Source of the DNA: Planococcus salinus
GTDB lineage: Bacteria > Bacillota > Bacilli > Bacillales_A > Planococcaceae
DNA: 64,000 bases
Direction: 5' to 3'
Assembly (NCBI RefSeq): GCF_003719725.1
Contig: NZ_RIAX01000003.1
Span: 248,001 to 312,000, forward strand
Shown: positions 42,496-50,697 of the stretch, piece by piece
Position numbering within the stretch: position 1 is the stretch's first letter
Layout of the letters: every line of letters begins with the position of its first letter
Translations under genes and position numbers: made by a program
Notes under the pieces: model-generated
Seen by the model: only the letters and a program-made list of their open reading frames with translations
Told to the model about the DNA's origin: nothing
The model's database searches: none

Positions 42496-43785
42496 ATGGA
42501 ACTTGTACTTCAACAACGCCAGGAATTGAGTTTGCGGATGACCACCGAATTGAGACAAGCCATTGAACTGCTGCAATATTCCACTTATGATTTATATCAA
42601 TTTATAAAAGAACAAGAACTCGAGAATCCTTTGATCAAATTAGAAGAAAAGAAAGTTGAATGGGCCCCTAAAGAGCACAGAGGAAAAATAAAATCCGCCA
42701 ATACAGCTGCATCAGCAATCGATTCAATCAGCGACAGCCAACTGACAATGAGGGAAAAATTAGTGGAGCAGGCGCAGCTTGTCCATAAGAACGCTAAAGA
42801 CCAGCAACTGGCAAAATTTCTCATCTATAACCTTGACGATAATGGTTATCTTCCTTTCCCGGAAGAAGAGGAAGCCACAGAAATCAGCTATGGGATTCAA
42901 TTGCTCCAGCGAATTGGACCTTCTGGAATCGGGGCGCGAAGTTTGAAAGAATGCCTGTTGCTGCAGCTGAAAAACGATTTTCCAGGCACCGAAGTTGCTC
43001 AGCGCCTTATACAAAACCACCTGCCCTTATTGGCAGACCGGAAATGGGCTAAAATAGCATCGCTCATGGAAATCCCGCTGAGTGAAGTCAAAGAAATTCA
43101 CGAGCTGATCTTGCAGCTCAATCCCAAGCCATGCTCCTGTATTGCCGATTTTTCAGTAGAGTATATAAATCCCGATATCATTGTCGAGAGAAAAAAAGGT
43201 GAACTGTCTTTTCGCTTGAACGACAATTATTTGCCCAATATACGGTTTAATAATGATTATTCGAATTTATTGAGCCAGAAAGACGAAACGTCAAAATACA
43301 TCACTTCTCAATATAATAATTATCAATGGTTACTTAACAGCATCGAACAACGGCGTCAAACGATTACAAAAGTGGTAAAAGTGATTCTGGAAAAACAAAG
43401 AGACTTCTTTACCGGAGGATTTGCAGATCTTCAGCCATTGACGTTGAAAGAAATTGCGGAAGAAATCGATATGCATGAATCCACCATCAGCCGAGCCACA
43501 GCCAACAAAGCAATTCAGACACCGAAAGGAACATTCGATTTACGGCTTTTCTTCACTTCTAAGCTGGAAACCGCAACCGGTGACACCATTTCTCAAACGA
43601 AAGTTAAGGCCTTGCTGAAAACCCTCATTGCCGATGAAAACAAATCCAAACCACTGTCTGATCAAAAAATTACCGATCATTTTAACCAAAACGAAGGAAT
43701 TACCATATCCAGGAGAACAATTACAAAATACCGCGAAGAAATGAATATTCCCTCTTCAAGCAAACGAAAGAAAATAACAGCTTAA
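42496..43785 (+). CDS. rpoN: RNA polymerase sigma-54 factor (SigL/RpoN)
   Basis: A 429-residue sigma-54, close to the 436 residues of B. subtilis SigL. Region I is Gln/Leu-rich (LQQRQELSLRMTTELRQAIE), the core-binding region follows, a helix-turn-helix lies at LKEIAEEIDMHESTISRATA, and the RpoN box reads SRRTITKYRE (405-414). GAGGTG precedes the ATG. It is the only plus-strand gene of the window and diverges from its probable partner, the AAA+ activator. Since sigma-54 is usually encoded once per genome, this would be the cell's only copy. Confidence 0.96.
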   Translation: MELVLQQRQELSLRMTTELRQAIELLQYSTYDLYQFIKEQELENPLIKLEEKKVEWAPKEHRGKIKSANTAASAIDSISDSQLTMREKLVEQAQLVHKNAKDQQLAKFLIYNLDDNGYLPFPEEEEATEISYGIQLLQRIGPSGIGARSLKECLLLQLKNDFPGTEVAQRLIQNHLPLLADRKWAKIASLMEIPLSEVKEIHELILQLNPKPCSCIADFSVEYINPDIIVERKKGELSFRLNDNYLPNIRFNNDYSNLLSQKDETSKYITSQYNNYQWLLNSIEQRRQTITKVVKVILEKQRDFFTGGFADLQPLTLKEIAEEIDMHESTISRATANKAIQTPKGTFDLRLFFTSKLETATGDTISQTKVKALLKTLIADENKSKPLSDQKITDHFNQNEGITISRRTITKYREEMNIPSSSKRKKITA

Positions 43786-43842
43786 GAGGTGTCAAAGCTT
43801 GTTTTAAGGAAGACTGATTGAGTGAGCAACATTCTTCATAAT

Positions 43843-43878
43843 AAAAGTCGGCCAAGGAAATATCCTTGGCCGACTTTT
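43843..43878. terminator. Bidirectional terminator between rpoN and oxidoreductase
   Basis: A 15-bp stem, AAAAGTCGGCCAAGG paired with CCTTGGCCGACTTTT, has a 6-base loop and A/T tracts on both sides. It separates the convergent rpoN (plus) and quinone oxidoreductase (minus) genes. Confidence 0.95.
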
Positions 43879-43887
43879 ACTCATTTA

Positions 43888-44874
43888 TTAAGGGATCAAG
43901 AGAATTTTCCCGATGCTTTTTCTGCTTTCGATATGGGCATGCGCTTCTGCAGCCTCAGAGAGCTTGAATCGTTTGGAAATGACAATGTCCAATTCCTTGG
44001 AAATAATGTATTCTGTTATCTTTTCTGCGGCTTCATGCAAGAATTCCGGTCGATGCTTTCGATATGTTCCCGTGCTGTATCCCAGAACAGACCGGCAGCT
44101 GGAGTGCAGTTCTGTCGTCTTGACATGACCCGGAGCGGAGTCGTCATTTGCATGTCCAAAAGAAATAATGCGTCCAAAAGGTGCCAGGCATTTAACGCTT
44201 TTGTCAAAGACTTCTCCCGCGACCGTATCAAGGATGACATCTGCTCCCTTCCCATCTGTCAGCCTCTGTACCTGTTCTGTGAAATCTTCCTCCATATAAT
44301 TGATGACATGATCCGCCCCGAACCCCTTTGCCGTTTCCGCCTTTTCCGCAGTACTGGTGGTACCGATTATTTGTGAAGCTCCAAATAATTTGGCCAACTG
44401 AATCGCGGTGGAACCGATGCCTCCAGCTGCCGCATGGATCAGGACGGTTTCACCCTGCTCAATACGTGCCACTTTTTTCAGGACATTATAGGCAGTGATC
44501 CCGACTGTCAATGATGCAGCAGCTGTTTCAATGTCCAACTCGTCAGGAACCGCAAATGTCAGGTTTTCATCCGCTTTTACATATTCAGCGTATGAACCTT
44601 CTGCGGGAAAAGCCATCACTCGCTGCCCTGCAGCAAAACGTGTGACGCCGTCACCTATTTCCACAATTTCTCCCGCACAATCCAACCCTGGCGTAAAAGA
44701 AGCATCAGCGGCTGCACCATGATAACGGCCTTTCCGTGATTTGATATCCGCAAAATTGACGCTGATTGCCTGCACTTTTATCAATACCTGATGATCTGCA
44801 AGCTTGGGCATTTCCTTCTCTTTTATCTTCATCACATCCGGGGGCCCCAGCTCGTCCACTACAATCGCCTTCAA
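43888..44874 (-). CDS. NADPH:quinone oxidoreductase-type MDR protein
   Basis: A 328-residue medium-chain reductase without the catalytic zinc ligands of alcohol dehydrogenases. FTPGLDCAGEIVEIGDGV, LIHAAAGGIGSTAIQLAKLF (NADPH site) and the C-terminal RFKLSEAAEAHAHIESRKS are typical of quinone oxidoreductase/enoyl reductase members. A TTG start follows AGGAGG. It is the last gene of the long minus-strand run and lies 53 bases after a related gene at 44928. It may reduce an enone or enoyl-CoA intermediate. Confidence 0.9.
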   Translation of the reverse strand: MKAIVVDELGPPDVMKIKEKEMPKLADHQVLIKVQAISVNFADIKSRKGRYHGAAADASFTPGLDCAGEIVEIGDGVTRFAAGQRVMAFPAEGSYAEYVKADENLTFAVPDELDIETAAASLTVGITAYNVLKKVARIEQGETVLIHAAAGGIGSTAIQLAKLFGASQIIGTTSTAEKAETAKGFGADHVINYMEEDFTEQVQRLTDGKGADVILDTVAGEVFDKSVKCLAPFGRIISFGHANDDSAPGHVKTTELHSSCRSVLGYSTGTYRKHRPEFLHEAAEKITEYIISKELDIVISKRFKLSEAAEAHAHIESRKSIGKILLIP

Positions 44875-44927
44875 TTGGATTCCTCCTTACAAAATTTAAC
44901 GCTATTTCATATAGTCTTCTCATTATT

Positions 44928-45905
44928 TTAAACTCTCAGCACTAACTTACCGTAAGTTTCTCTCTGTGCTAATTGTTTCAAAGCTTCTGGCAACTGATTG
45001 AATTCATATTCACTGTATACTAAAGGTGAAATATCTCTTTTTTCATATAGCTTCATCAGCTCCTGGTGGTTCTCGACCACTTTATCCGGCATCAACTTTC
45101 GGAATAAGCCAAAATGTACGCCAACTGCTGAGTAATTTTTGATCAGTAGATGATTAGTGGGAGCATCAGCAATTCGTCCCCCAGCAAAACCGATGATTAA
45201 AATTCTTCCTGCAAACGCGATGCATTTCCGTGAGCGGTCAAATGTATCTCCTCCTACCGGATCGAAAATAACATCTGCTCCTTTTCCTCCGGTAAAATCT
45301 TTTACTTTCTGCACAAAATCTTCTTCACGGTAATTGATGGCTTCTATCGCACCAAGATCTTTACATATTTGCACTTTTTCATCGCTACCTGCAGTCGCTA
45401 TAACTTTGGCACCAAAAGCTTTTCCCAATTGGATGGCAGCTGATCCGACTCCACCTGACCCGGCGTGGACCAGTAGCACATCGCCACGTTTTAAATAGGC
45501 GCATTGAAACAGTGCGTAGTACGAGGTATGATACGTAATGAACATGGATGCAGCTTCATTCCAGGTCATCGATTCTGGAATTGGAAAAACATCCTCTTTT
45601 TTTACAGCCACGTATTCACTGAAAGCACCCTCCGGTAAGTTCGGAGTTGCAATGACTCTTTGGCCTTTCTCCATTCCGCTGTCTCCTGGCTCAGTCACCA
45701 CACCGGACAGCTCCGCTCCAGGAGTAAATGGCAAATCAGGCTTTTCCTGATATTCTCCTTTACACTGAAGAATATCAAAAAAGTTCATGGCAGTAGACTC
45801 GACTTTCACCAACACTTCATTTTGTTTCAGAGTCGGCATACTGGTTTCAATGAGCTTTAAAGCTTTTTCCGGCTCGCCTAATTCAACTACTTCCCATTTT
45901 CTCAT
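44928..45905 (-). CDS. Quinone oxidoreductase-type MDR protein
   Basis: A 325-residue zinc-independent medium-chain reductase, similar in layout to its neighbour (FTPGAELSGVVTEPGDSG, LVHAGSGGVGSAAIQLGK) but clearly diverged in the middle. The ATG at 45905 has GGGAGG six bases upstream. Two such enzymes side by side suggest successive reductions or different substrates, not simple redundancy. Confidence 0.9.
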   Translation of the reverse strand: MRKWEVVELGEPEKALKLIETSMPTLKQNEVLVKVESTAMNFFDILQCKGEYQEKPDLPFTPGAELSGVVTEPGDSGMEKGQRVIATPNLPEGAFSEYVAVKKEDVFPIPESMTWNEAASMFITYHTSYYALFQCAYLKRGDVLLVHAGSGGVGSAAIQLGKAFGAKVIATAGSDEKVQICKDLGAIEAINYREEDFVQKVKDFTGGKGADVIFDPVGGDTFDRSRKCIAFAGRILIIGFAGGRIADAPTNHLLIKNYSAVGVHFGLFRKLMPDKVVENHQELMKLYEKRDISPLVYSEYEFNQLPEALKQLAQRETYGKLVLRV

Positions 45906-45948
45906 CAAATTCCTCCCGCTTTTTTCGACGCTGATTACTTACGGTTGC

Positions 45949-47001
45949 TCATACTTGTTGAAATCTTGCATTGTCAGCCAATTTCATTAAGTTATAGATA
46001 CTTTCTTTCAACGTTTCCAATCTAGGATCGTCTATTTCTCCAATCTTCCACCGGTAATAGAGCTGCTGTTGGATAACTGCCAGTTTGTAGAACCCAAAAG
46101 TCAGATAATAATGGATGTTTGAAACATCACGTCCACTTTGTTGGGCATAGTCATTTAAAAAATCTCTGCGACTATAGAACCCAGGTTGATTAGTAATCAT
46201 AGCTATTCCGATTGGAGGATCGCCTTCCTCTCCCCAGCAAACGAGAGCTGAAGCTAGATCAGTTAAGGGGTCGCCGACAGTCGATAGCTCCCAATCCAGA
46301 ATTCCGGTTATCTGTCGCGGGTCTTCAGTGTCAAACACCATATTATTCAGCTTGAAGTCATTATGGACAATGGTCGTTTCTTTTGTTGATGGCAGGTTGT
46401 TTATAAGCCATTTTTCCACTTCATCGATAAAATTCAAGTCCTCTGTTTTTGAAAGGTTGTACCTTTTTATCCACCCATGGATTTGACGTTCTAAAAACCC
46501 TTCCGGCCTACCCATCTCGTCCATACTTGCTTTTTTATAGTCGATGGAATGCAGTTCAACAAGCGTCCTGACAACTTCTGAAGAAATCTGCTGTTTCGTT
46601 TCTTTAGTATTTGGATATTTTTCCGGCAACGCTCCGTCTATGACCACACCTTGCTTTTTTTCCATGACATAAAAAGGTTTGTCCATGATGTCGGAATCGT
46701 CACAATACAAGTAAGGTTTTGGTGCTACTGGAAAAACAGGGTTCACTTTTCTTAATATCATATACTCCCTATGCATATCATGGGCTTTAGGCGGAACATA
46801 ACCTGAAGGCGCTCTTCTTAAGACAGCCTCCCATTCTCCAAATCGAATTAAAAAAGTTAAGTTCGAGAAACCTTCTGAAAATTTTTGAACTTCCATTTTC
46901 ATTTCTGGAAGATTTTTTATCTTCCGATGCATATAATTTTCAACTTTTGCCCATTCTATTATCGGTTTGTCTTCATCATTTCTTTTTTTCGAATCACCCA
47001 A
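45949..47001 (-). CDS. APH-family acyl-CoA kinase-like protein (LvaA/ACAD10 type)
   Basis: A 350-residue aminoglycoside-phosphotransferase-fold kinase. The catalytic VHNDFKLNN (His213, Asp215, Asn220) and metal-binding ILDWELSTVGDPLTDL (Asp236) are intact. This branch includes LvaA and the kinase domains of ACAD10/11, which phosphorylate 4-hydroxyacyl-CoAs before dehydration. A TTG start at 47001 is chosen because AAGGAGG lies seven bases upstream; this removes a 40-residue extension that overlaps the next gene. Its place among acyl-CoA enzymes supports a catabolic role, not drug resistance. Confidence 0.85.
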   Translation of the reverse strand: MGDSKKRNDEDKPIIEWAKVENYMHRKIKNLPEMKMEVQKFSEGFSNLTFLIRFGEWEAVLRRAPSGYVPPKAHDMHREYMILRKVNPVFPVAPKPYLYCDDSDIMDKPFYVMEKKQGVVIDGALPEKYPNTKETKQQISSEVVRTLVELHSIDYKKASMDEMGRPEGFLERQIHGWIKRYNLSKTEDLNFIDEVEKWLINNLPSTKETTIVHNDFKLNNMVFDTEDPRQITGILDWELSTVGDPLTDLASALVCWGEEGDPPIGIAMITNQPGFYSRRDFLNDYAQQSGRDVSNIHYYLTFGFYKLAVIQQQLYYRWKIGEIDDPRLETLKESIYNLMKLADNARFQQV

Positions 47002-47080
47002 TTCATTTCCTCCTTGCTTAAAACTGCTGAAGTATGAGTCAGTTACCAGAAGACCAGTTCGTTCCTTATTGACTTCTTCA

Positions 47081-47911
47081 CTACTGTTTTCTTGATGATA
47101 GAAAATCAGGCATTCCCTCACTGACTTTCATAGTAAAATTGGCCTTTCTCTTTTCAAGAAAAGAAGAGACCCCTTCTTTCGCATCAGCTCTGCTGCCGGT
47201 CCATTGAAGCATTTTCGATTCTAATCGATGAGCTTCTTCCGGGCTGTCTGAGCCCAACATATGCCACAATAACTGGCGCGATAAAGCGACTGAAACAGCT
47301 GAAGTATTGTCAGCAATTTCTCTGGCTTTTTCATTTGCACGTTTAAGCAATTCTTCTGGAGGGACAATTTCAGATACTAGCCCTTCTTGAAGCGCTTCCT
47401 CTGCTTTAAATATTCGACCTGTGAATATCCAGTCACAAGCCTTGCTTATCCCTACAATTTTCGGTAAAAACCAGCTGCTGTTCGATTCAGGCACGATGCC
47501 TCTAGCTGCAAAAACAAAGCCCATTTTAGAGTTGGGTGCAGCAATCCTGAAATCCATCGGTAAAGTCATTGTAATCCCGACGCCGATAGCAGCTCCATTT
47601 ATCGCAGCAATAACAGGCTTTTTCATGTTGTACAGTCGGAGCGTCAAAATCCCTCCTTCATCTCTGAATTCTTCTTTAGGTGCATCTGTATAATCGAAAG
47701 TTGCCCCTCCTTTACCCAAGTCTGCTCCAGCACAAAATGCTTTCCCTTCACCTGTCACAATTACTGCACGTGTCTCGTCATCGGCATCTGCTGCATCCAA
47801 TTCAGCCAACATTTCATCCAGCATCAGGGCGTTAAAAGCATTCATTCGATCGGGACGCGAAAGAGTGATTGTCCTTACCCCATTCAGCACCTCTGATTTT
47901 ATCGTTTCCAT
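47081..47911 (-). CDS. Crotonase-family protein (enoyl-CoA hydratase-like)
   Basis: A 276-residue crotonase-fold enzyme. The oxyanion hole region INGAAIGVGITMTLPMDF is present, but the first catalytic Glu is Thr by eye and the second is replaced, while an alternative Glu occurs in RGIVPESNSSWFLPKIVG. That pattern is common among crotonases of uncertain specificity. It lies 18 bases after another crotonase. GAGGGAG precedes the ATG. Confidence 0.87.
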   Translation of the reverse strand: METIKSEVLNGVRTITLSRPDRMNAFNALMLDEMLAELDAADADDETRAVIVTGEGKAFCAGADLGKGGATFDYTDAPKEEFRDEGGILTLRLYNMKKPVIAAINGAAIGVGITMTLPMDFRIAAPNSKMGFVFAARGIVPESNSSWFLPKIVGISKACDWIFTGRIFKAEEALQEGLVSEIVPPEELLKRANEKAREIADNTSAVSVALSRQLLWHMLGSDSPEEAHRLESKMLQWTGSRADAKEGVSSFLEKRKANFTMKVSEGMPDFLSSRKQ

Positions 47912-47929
47912 AATTCCACACTCCCTCTT

Positions 47930-48706
47930 TTAACTACCTTTATATTCAGGTACTCTCTTTTCCAGAAATGCAGCCGTCCCTTCTGCATGGTCTTGTGTAT
48001 GTGTCAATAATATTTGGGCAATGCTTTCCTGAACCAATACCGAATCAAAATTCATTTCTCCAGCCAAGTGGACCAATTTTTTGCCGAATAAATGGCTTAA
48101 TGGAGGACCACTGATAATTTCTTCGGAAAATTTTTCTGCCGCTTTTAGTACATCCTGTTCAGCTAGTCGATTGATTAACCCTTTTTCGTACAAAACCTCT
48201 GCAGGTATAGGTTTTCCTGTTGCTATCCATTCCTTGATGATAGCTAAAGGCAAACGGTCAGCCAACAGTTTTGTTAATCCTAAATCCGGTATTAAGCCAA
48301 TATTCGTAAAACTACAAACAAACTTCGTTGACTTGTCCGCTATTACAAAATCTGCTGCCAGTGCCAAGCTAAAACCTGCTCCTGCAGCAAACCCATGAAC
48401 TGAAGCCACAACGTATTTGTCTAAATCAATAATAGTTTTAGTCAGTGCAGAAGCCCTTTTCATCCAGGCCATGGATTGCGCCACATTTTCATGCGTACCC
48501 ATCTCAGCAATATCGCCTCCAGCGCTGAAAGCCGGCCCTTCTCCAGATAAAATAATTATTTTTACATTTGGATCTTGTTCCAATTCCTTTAAAGAGTCAA
48601 TCAATTGACGGACAAGACCTTCTGAAAGTGCATTTCTTTTCTGCGGACGATTCATCTTGATGTATCCAACCTGTTCTTTTACTTCCATTTTTACCAACTC
48701 TTCCAC
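47930..48706 (-). CDS. Crotonase-family protein (isomerase-like)
   Basis: A 258-residue crotonase. VHGFAAGAGFSLALAADF marks the fold; the first catalytic Glu is Ser and the second is Phe, with Asp in NIGLIPDLGLTKLL. This Asp-based pattern recalls PaaG-type enoyl-CoA isomerases. The GTG start has GAGGGAGGG upstream. With the adjacent crotonase it may provide isomerase and hydratase steps of one pathway. Confidence 0.87.
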   Translation of the reverse strand: MEELVKMEVKEQVGYIKMNRPQKRNALSEGLVRQLIDSLKELEQDPNVKIIILSGEGPAFSAGGDIAEMGTHENVAQSMAWMKRASALTKTIIDLDKYVVASVHGFAAGAGFSLALAADFVIADKSTKFVCSFTNIGLIPDLGLTKLLADRLPLAIIKEWIATGKPIPAEVLYEKGLINRLAEQDVLKAAEKFSEEIISGPPLSHLFGKKLVHLAGEMNFDSVLVQESIAQILLTHTQDHAEGTAAFLEKRVPEYKGS

Positions 48707-48773
48707 TCCATTCCCTCCCTCGATGATTAAATTGCTTTAGCTATGAGCTTCATCTTCATCATGGAAGCATTCT

Positions 48774-49187
48774 TCAATTCACTGTTTCTGTTTTATATAC
48801 ATGTTTTCCCAAAGCGTCTCTAATTTCTTCACCAATCGGAACGGCTTTTTGTTTATCCATGTCAAAATTTACATAAACAGCTCTTCCTCTTGCACAGAGC
48901 CTTCCTCCTTGAAAAGCTTCTTCATACAACTCTATGCTGGAATTCCCTATCTTCTTAACCCATGTATGAATCTCGACATTTTCTCCAAAATAGATTTGCC
49001 CCAGAAAATCCACACTCATATTTGCCAGTACAATCTTCCAGCTTGAGAAGGAATTGTCCGGCATAAAGACTTTAAAAAAAGGATTCCTTGCCGCTTCGAA
49101 CCAAATAGGCAATGTCGTATTATTAATATGGCCTACTCCGTCTGTTTCGGAAACCCGTGGCTCAATGATTGTTTTATACACTTCCAC
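48774..49187 (-). CDS. YbgC/FadM-type acyl-CoA thioesterase
   Basis: A 137-residue 4HBT hotdog thioesterase. VSETDGVGHINNTTLPIWFE is the family's active-site region, though the usual Asp-His pattern (D-x-x-G-H-x-N) is kept as ETDGVGHINN. It would release free acid and CoA. A GTG start follows GAGGTG. It lies 67 bases upstream of the crotonase pair and 90 bases after the biotin carboxylase gene. Confidence 0.87.
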   Translation of the reverse strand: MEVYKTIIEPRVSETDGVGHINNTTLPIWFEAARNPFFKVFMPDNSFSSWKIVLANMSVDFLGQIYFGENVEIHTWVKKIGNSSIELYEEAFQGGRLCARGRAVYVNFDMDKQKAVPIGEEIRDALGKHVYKTETVN

Positions 49188-49277
49188 TCACCTCACTTTC
49201 TTTGACTCAACTGGAAAGTTCAACATAACGGAAAGCTCCTTAAAAAATCAGTAAGAAACTGACTATAGCCGACAAAA

Positions 49278-50636
49278 TTATTTGGAAAGTTGTTTCCCCG
49301 TCTTTAGATACTTCTCTACAAAGTTCGTGGTGGTGTCTCCCCGATGGAAAGCTTCATGCTCCAACACGTTTTTCAACATGGGAATGTTGGTTTTGATTCC
49401 TTCCACCTTGTATTCTTCCAGTACTTTTAACATTTCTTCAATGGATTGTTCTCTATTGTCAGTATGAACGATCAATTTTGCAATCATCGGATCGTAATAA
49501 GGAGTGACCGTGGAACCTTCGCGCACAGCCAATTCATGGCGGATACCTTTCCCTTCAGGAATTTTCAGTGTGTGGATCTTCCCTGGGGAAGGGAAGAATG
49601 TATTTGGATCTTCCGCATATATTCTTACTTCCAATGCGTGGCCATTCCTTTTTACATCCGCTTGCTGAAATGCTAAAGCAGCTCCAGTGGCTATCTTCAG
49701 CTGTTCTTCCACAAGATCAAGACCTGTAATTTCTTCTGTAATAGGATGTTCAACTTGCAGGCGGGTATTCATTTCCAAGAAATAAAAGTTTTTTTCTTCA
49801 TCAACTAAGAACTCGATGGTTCCTGCATTTTTATAGCCAATATACTTCGCCGCTTTAACAGCCGCTTCGCCCATAATTTTCCGGTGATTTTCATCTAAAA
49901 AAGGAGAAGGTGCTTCTTCCACTACTTTTTGATGCCTTCTCTGGATAGAACATTCACGTTCCCAAAGATAAACTGTCTGTCCTTGTTCATCAGCTAAAAT
50001 TTGAATTTCGATATGCCGCGGATTCCGAATGTACTTTTCTACAAACATCGCTCCGTCTCCAAAAAAGTCCTGTGCTCTCTTCTGGTTTCCTGCAAAAGCT
50101 TTTCTCAACTCTTTATCGTTCGACACAATTTCCATCCCAATGCCTCCACCTCCAGCAGAAGCTTTCAGCATCACCGGATATCCCATTTCACTTGCCACTG
50201 CGACTGCATCTTCTTCATCCTTTAATGGATATGTAATGCCGGGCACTACAGGCACACCCGCGGCTTCCATCATTTTTCTCGACTCTATTTTACTTCCCAT
50301 TTTTGCAATGGTGTCAGGGGAAGGACCGATAAATGTGATGCCGGCTTCAATACACCGTCGGGCAAAATCTTCGTTCTCCGACAATAAGCCATAACCCGGA
50401 TGTATTGCTTCAACATTCGTGCTTTTCGCCACTTCTAAAATTTTGTCTACGTTCAAATAACTTTCTGTAACCCTTGCACCTCCAACTAAAAACGATTCAT
50501 CGGCCATTTCTACATGTGGCGCTTCCTGATCCGCTTCTGAATAAACAGCAACTGTTTTAATGCCAAACTTCTGGCATGTGCGGATAATGCGTACAGCTAT
50601 TTCCCCTCGGTTAGCTATGAGTATTTTTGTAAACAA
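49278..50636 (-). CDS. Acyl-CoA carboxylase biotin carboxylase subunit
   Basis: A 452-residue ATP-grasp biotin carboxylase that carboxylates the biotin of a carrier protein. ILIANRGEIAVRIIRTCQ, the Gly-rich KASAGGGGIGMEIV lid (Ile where most AccC have Arg or Lys), ECSIQRRHQKVVEEAPSP and MNTRLQVEHPITE are present. It ends without a BCCP domain, matching the separate carrier at 62686. A TTG start follows AAAGGAGG. Similar to YngH of B. subtilis, so it probably serves a catabolic acyl-CoA carboxylase instead of fatty-acid synthesis. Confidence 0.92.
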   Translation of the reverse strand: MFTKILIANRGEIAVRIIRTCQKFGIKTVAVYSEADQEAPHVEMADESFLVGGARVTESYLNVDKILEVAKSTNVEAIHPGYGLLSENEDFARRCIEAGITFIGPSPDTIAKMGSKIESRKMMEAAGVPVVPGITYPLKDEEDAVAVASEMGYPVMLKASAGGGGIGMEIVSNDKELRKAFAGNQKRAQDFFGDGAMFVEKYIRNPRHIEIQILADEQGQTVYLWERECSIQRRHQKVVEEAPSPFLDENHRKIMGEAAVKAAKYIGYKNAGTIEFLVDEEKNFYFLEMNTRLQVEHPITEEITGLDLVEEQLKIATGAALAFQQADVKRNGHALEVRIYAEDPNTFFPSPGKIHTLKIPEGKGIRHELAVREGSTVTPYYDPMIAKLIVHTDNREQSIEEMLKVLEEYKVEGIKTNIPMLKNVLEHEAFHRGDTTTNFVEKYLKTGKQLSK

Positions 50637-50697
50637 GACGGATACCTCCTTTTATTTATGAACATTTACTTTCAGCCTTTTACTATAATAGAATTTG

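Noticed and set aside
45949-47001. Aminoglycoside resistance gene
   Set aside because: The context and the ACAD10/LvaA-like sequence pattern indicate a metabolic kinase.
45949-47121. Longer form of the APH-like kinase with a 40-residue N-terminal extension
   Set aside because: A strong AAGGAGG precedes a TTG at 47001, and the extension overlaps the neighbouring crotonase and resembles no family member.
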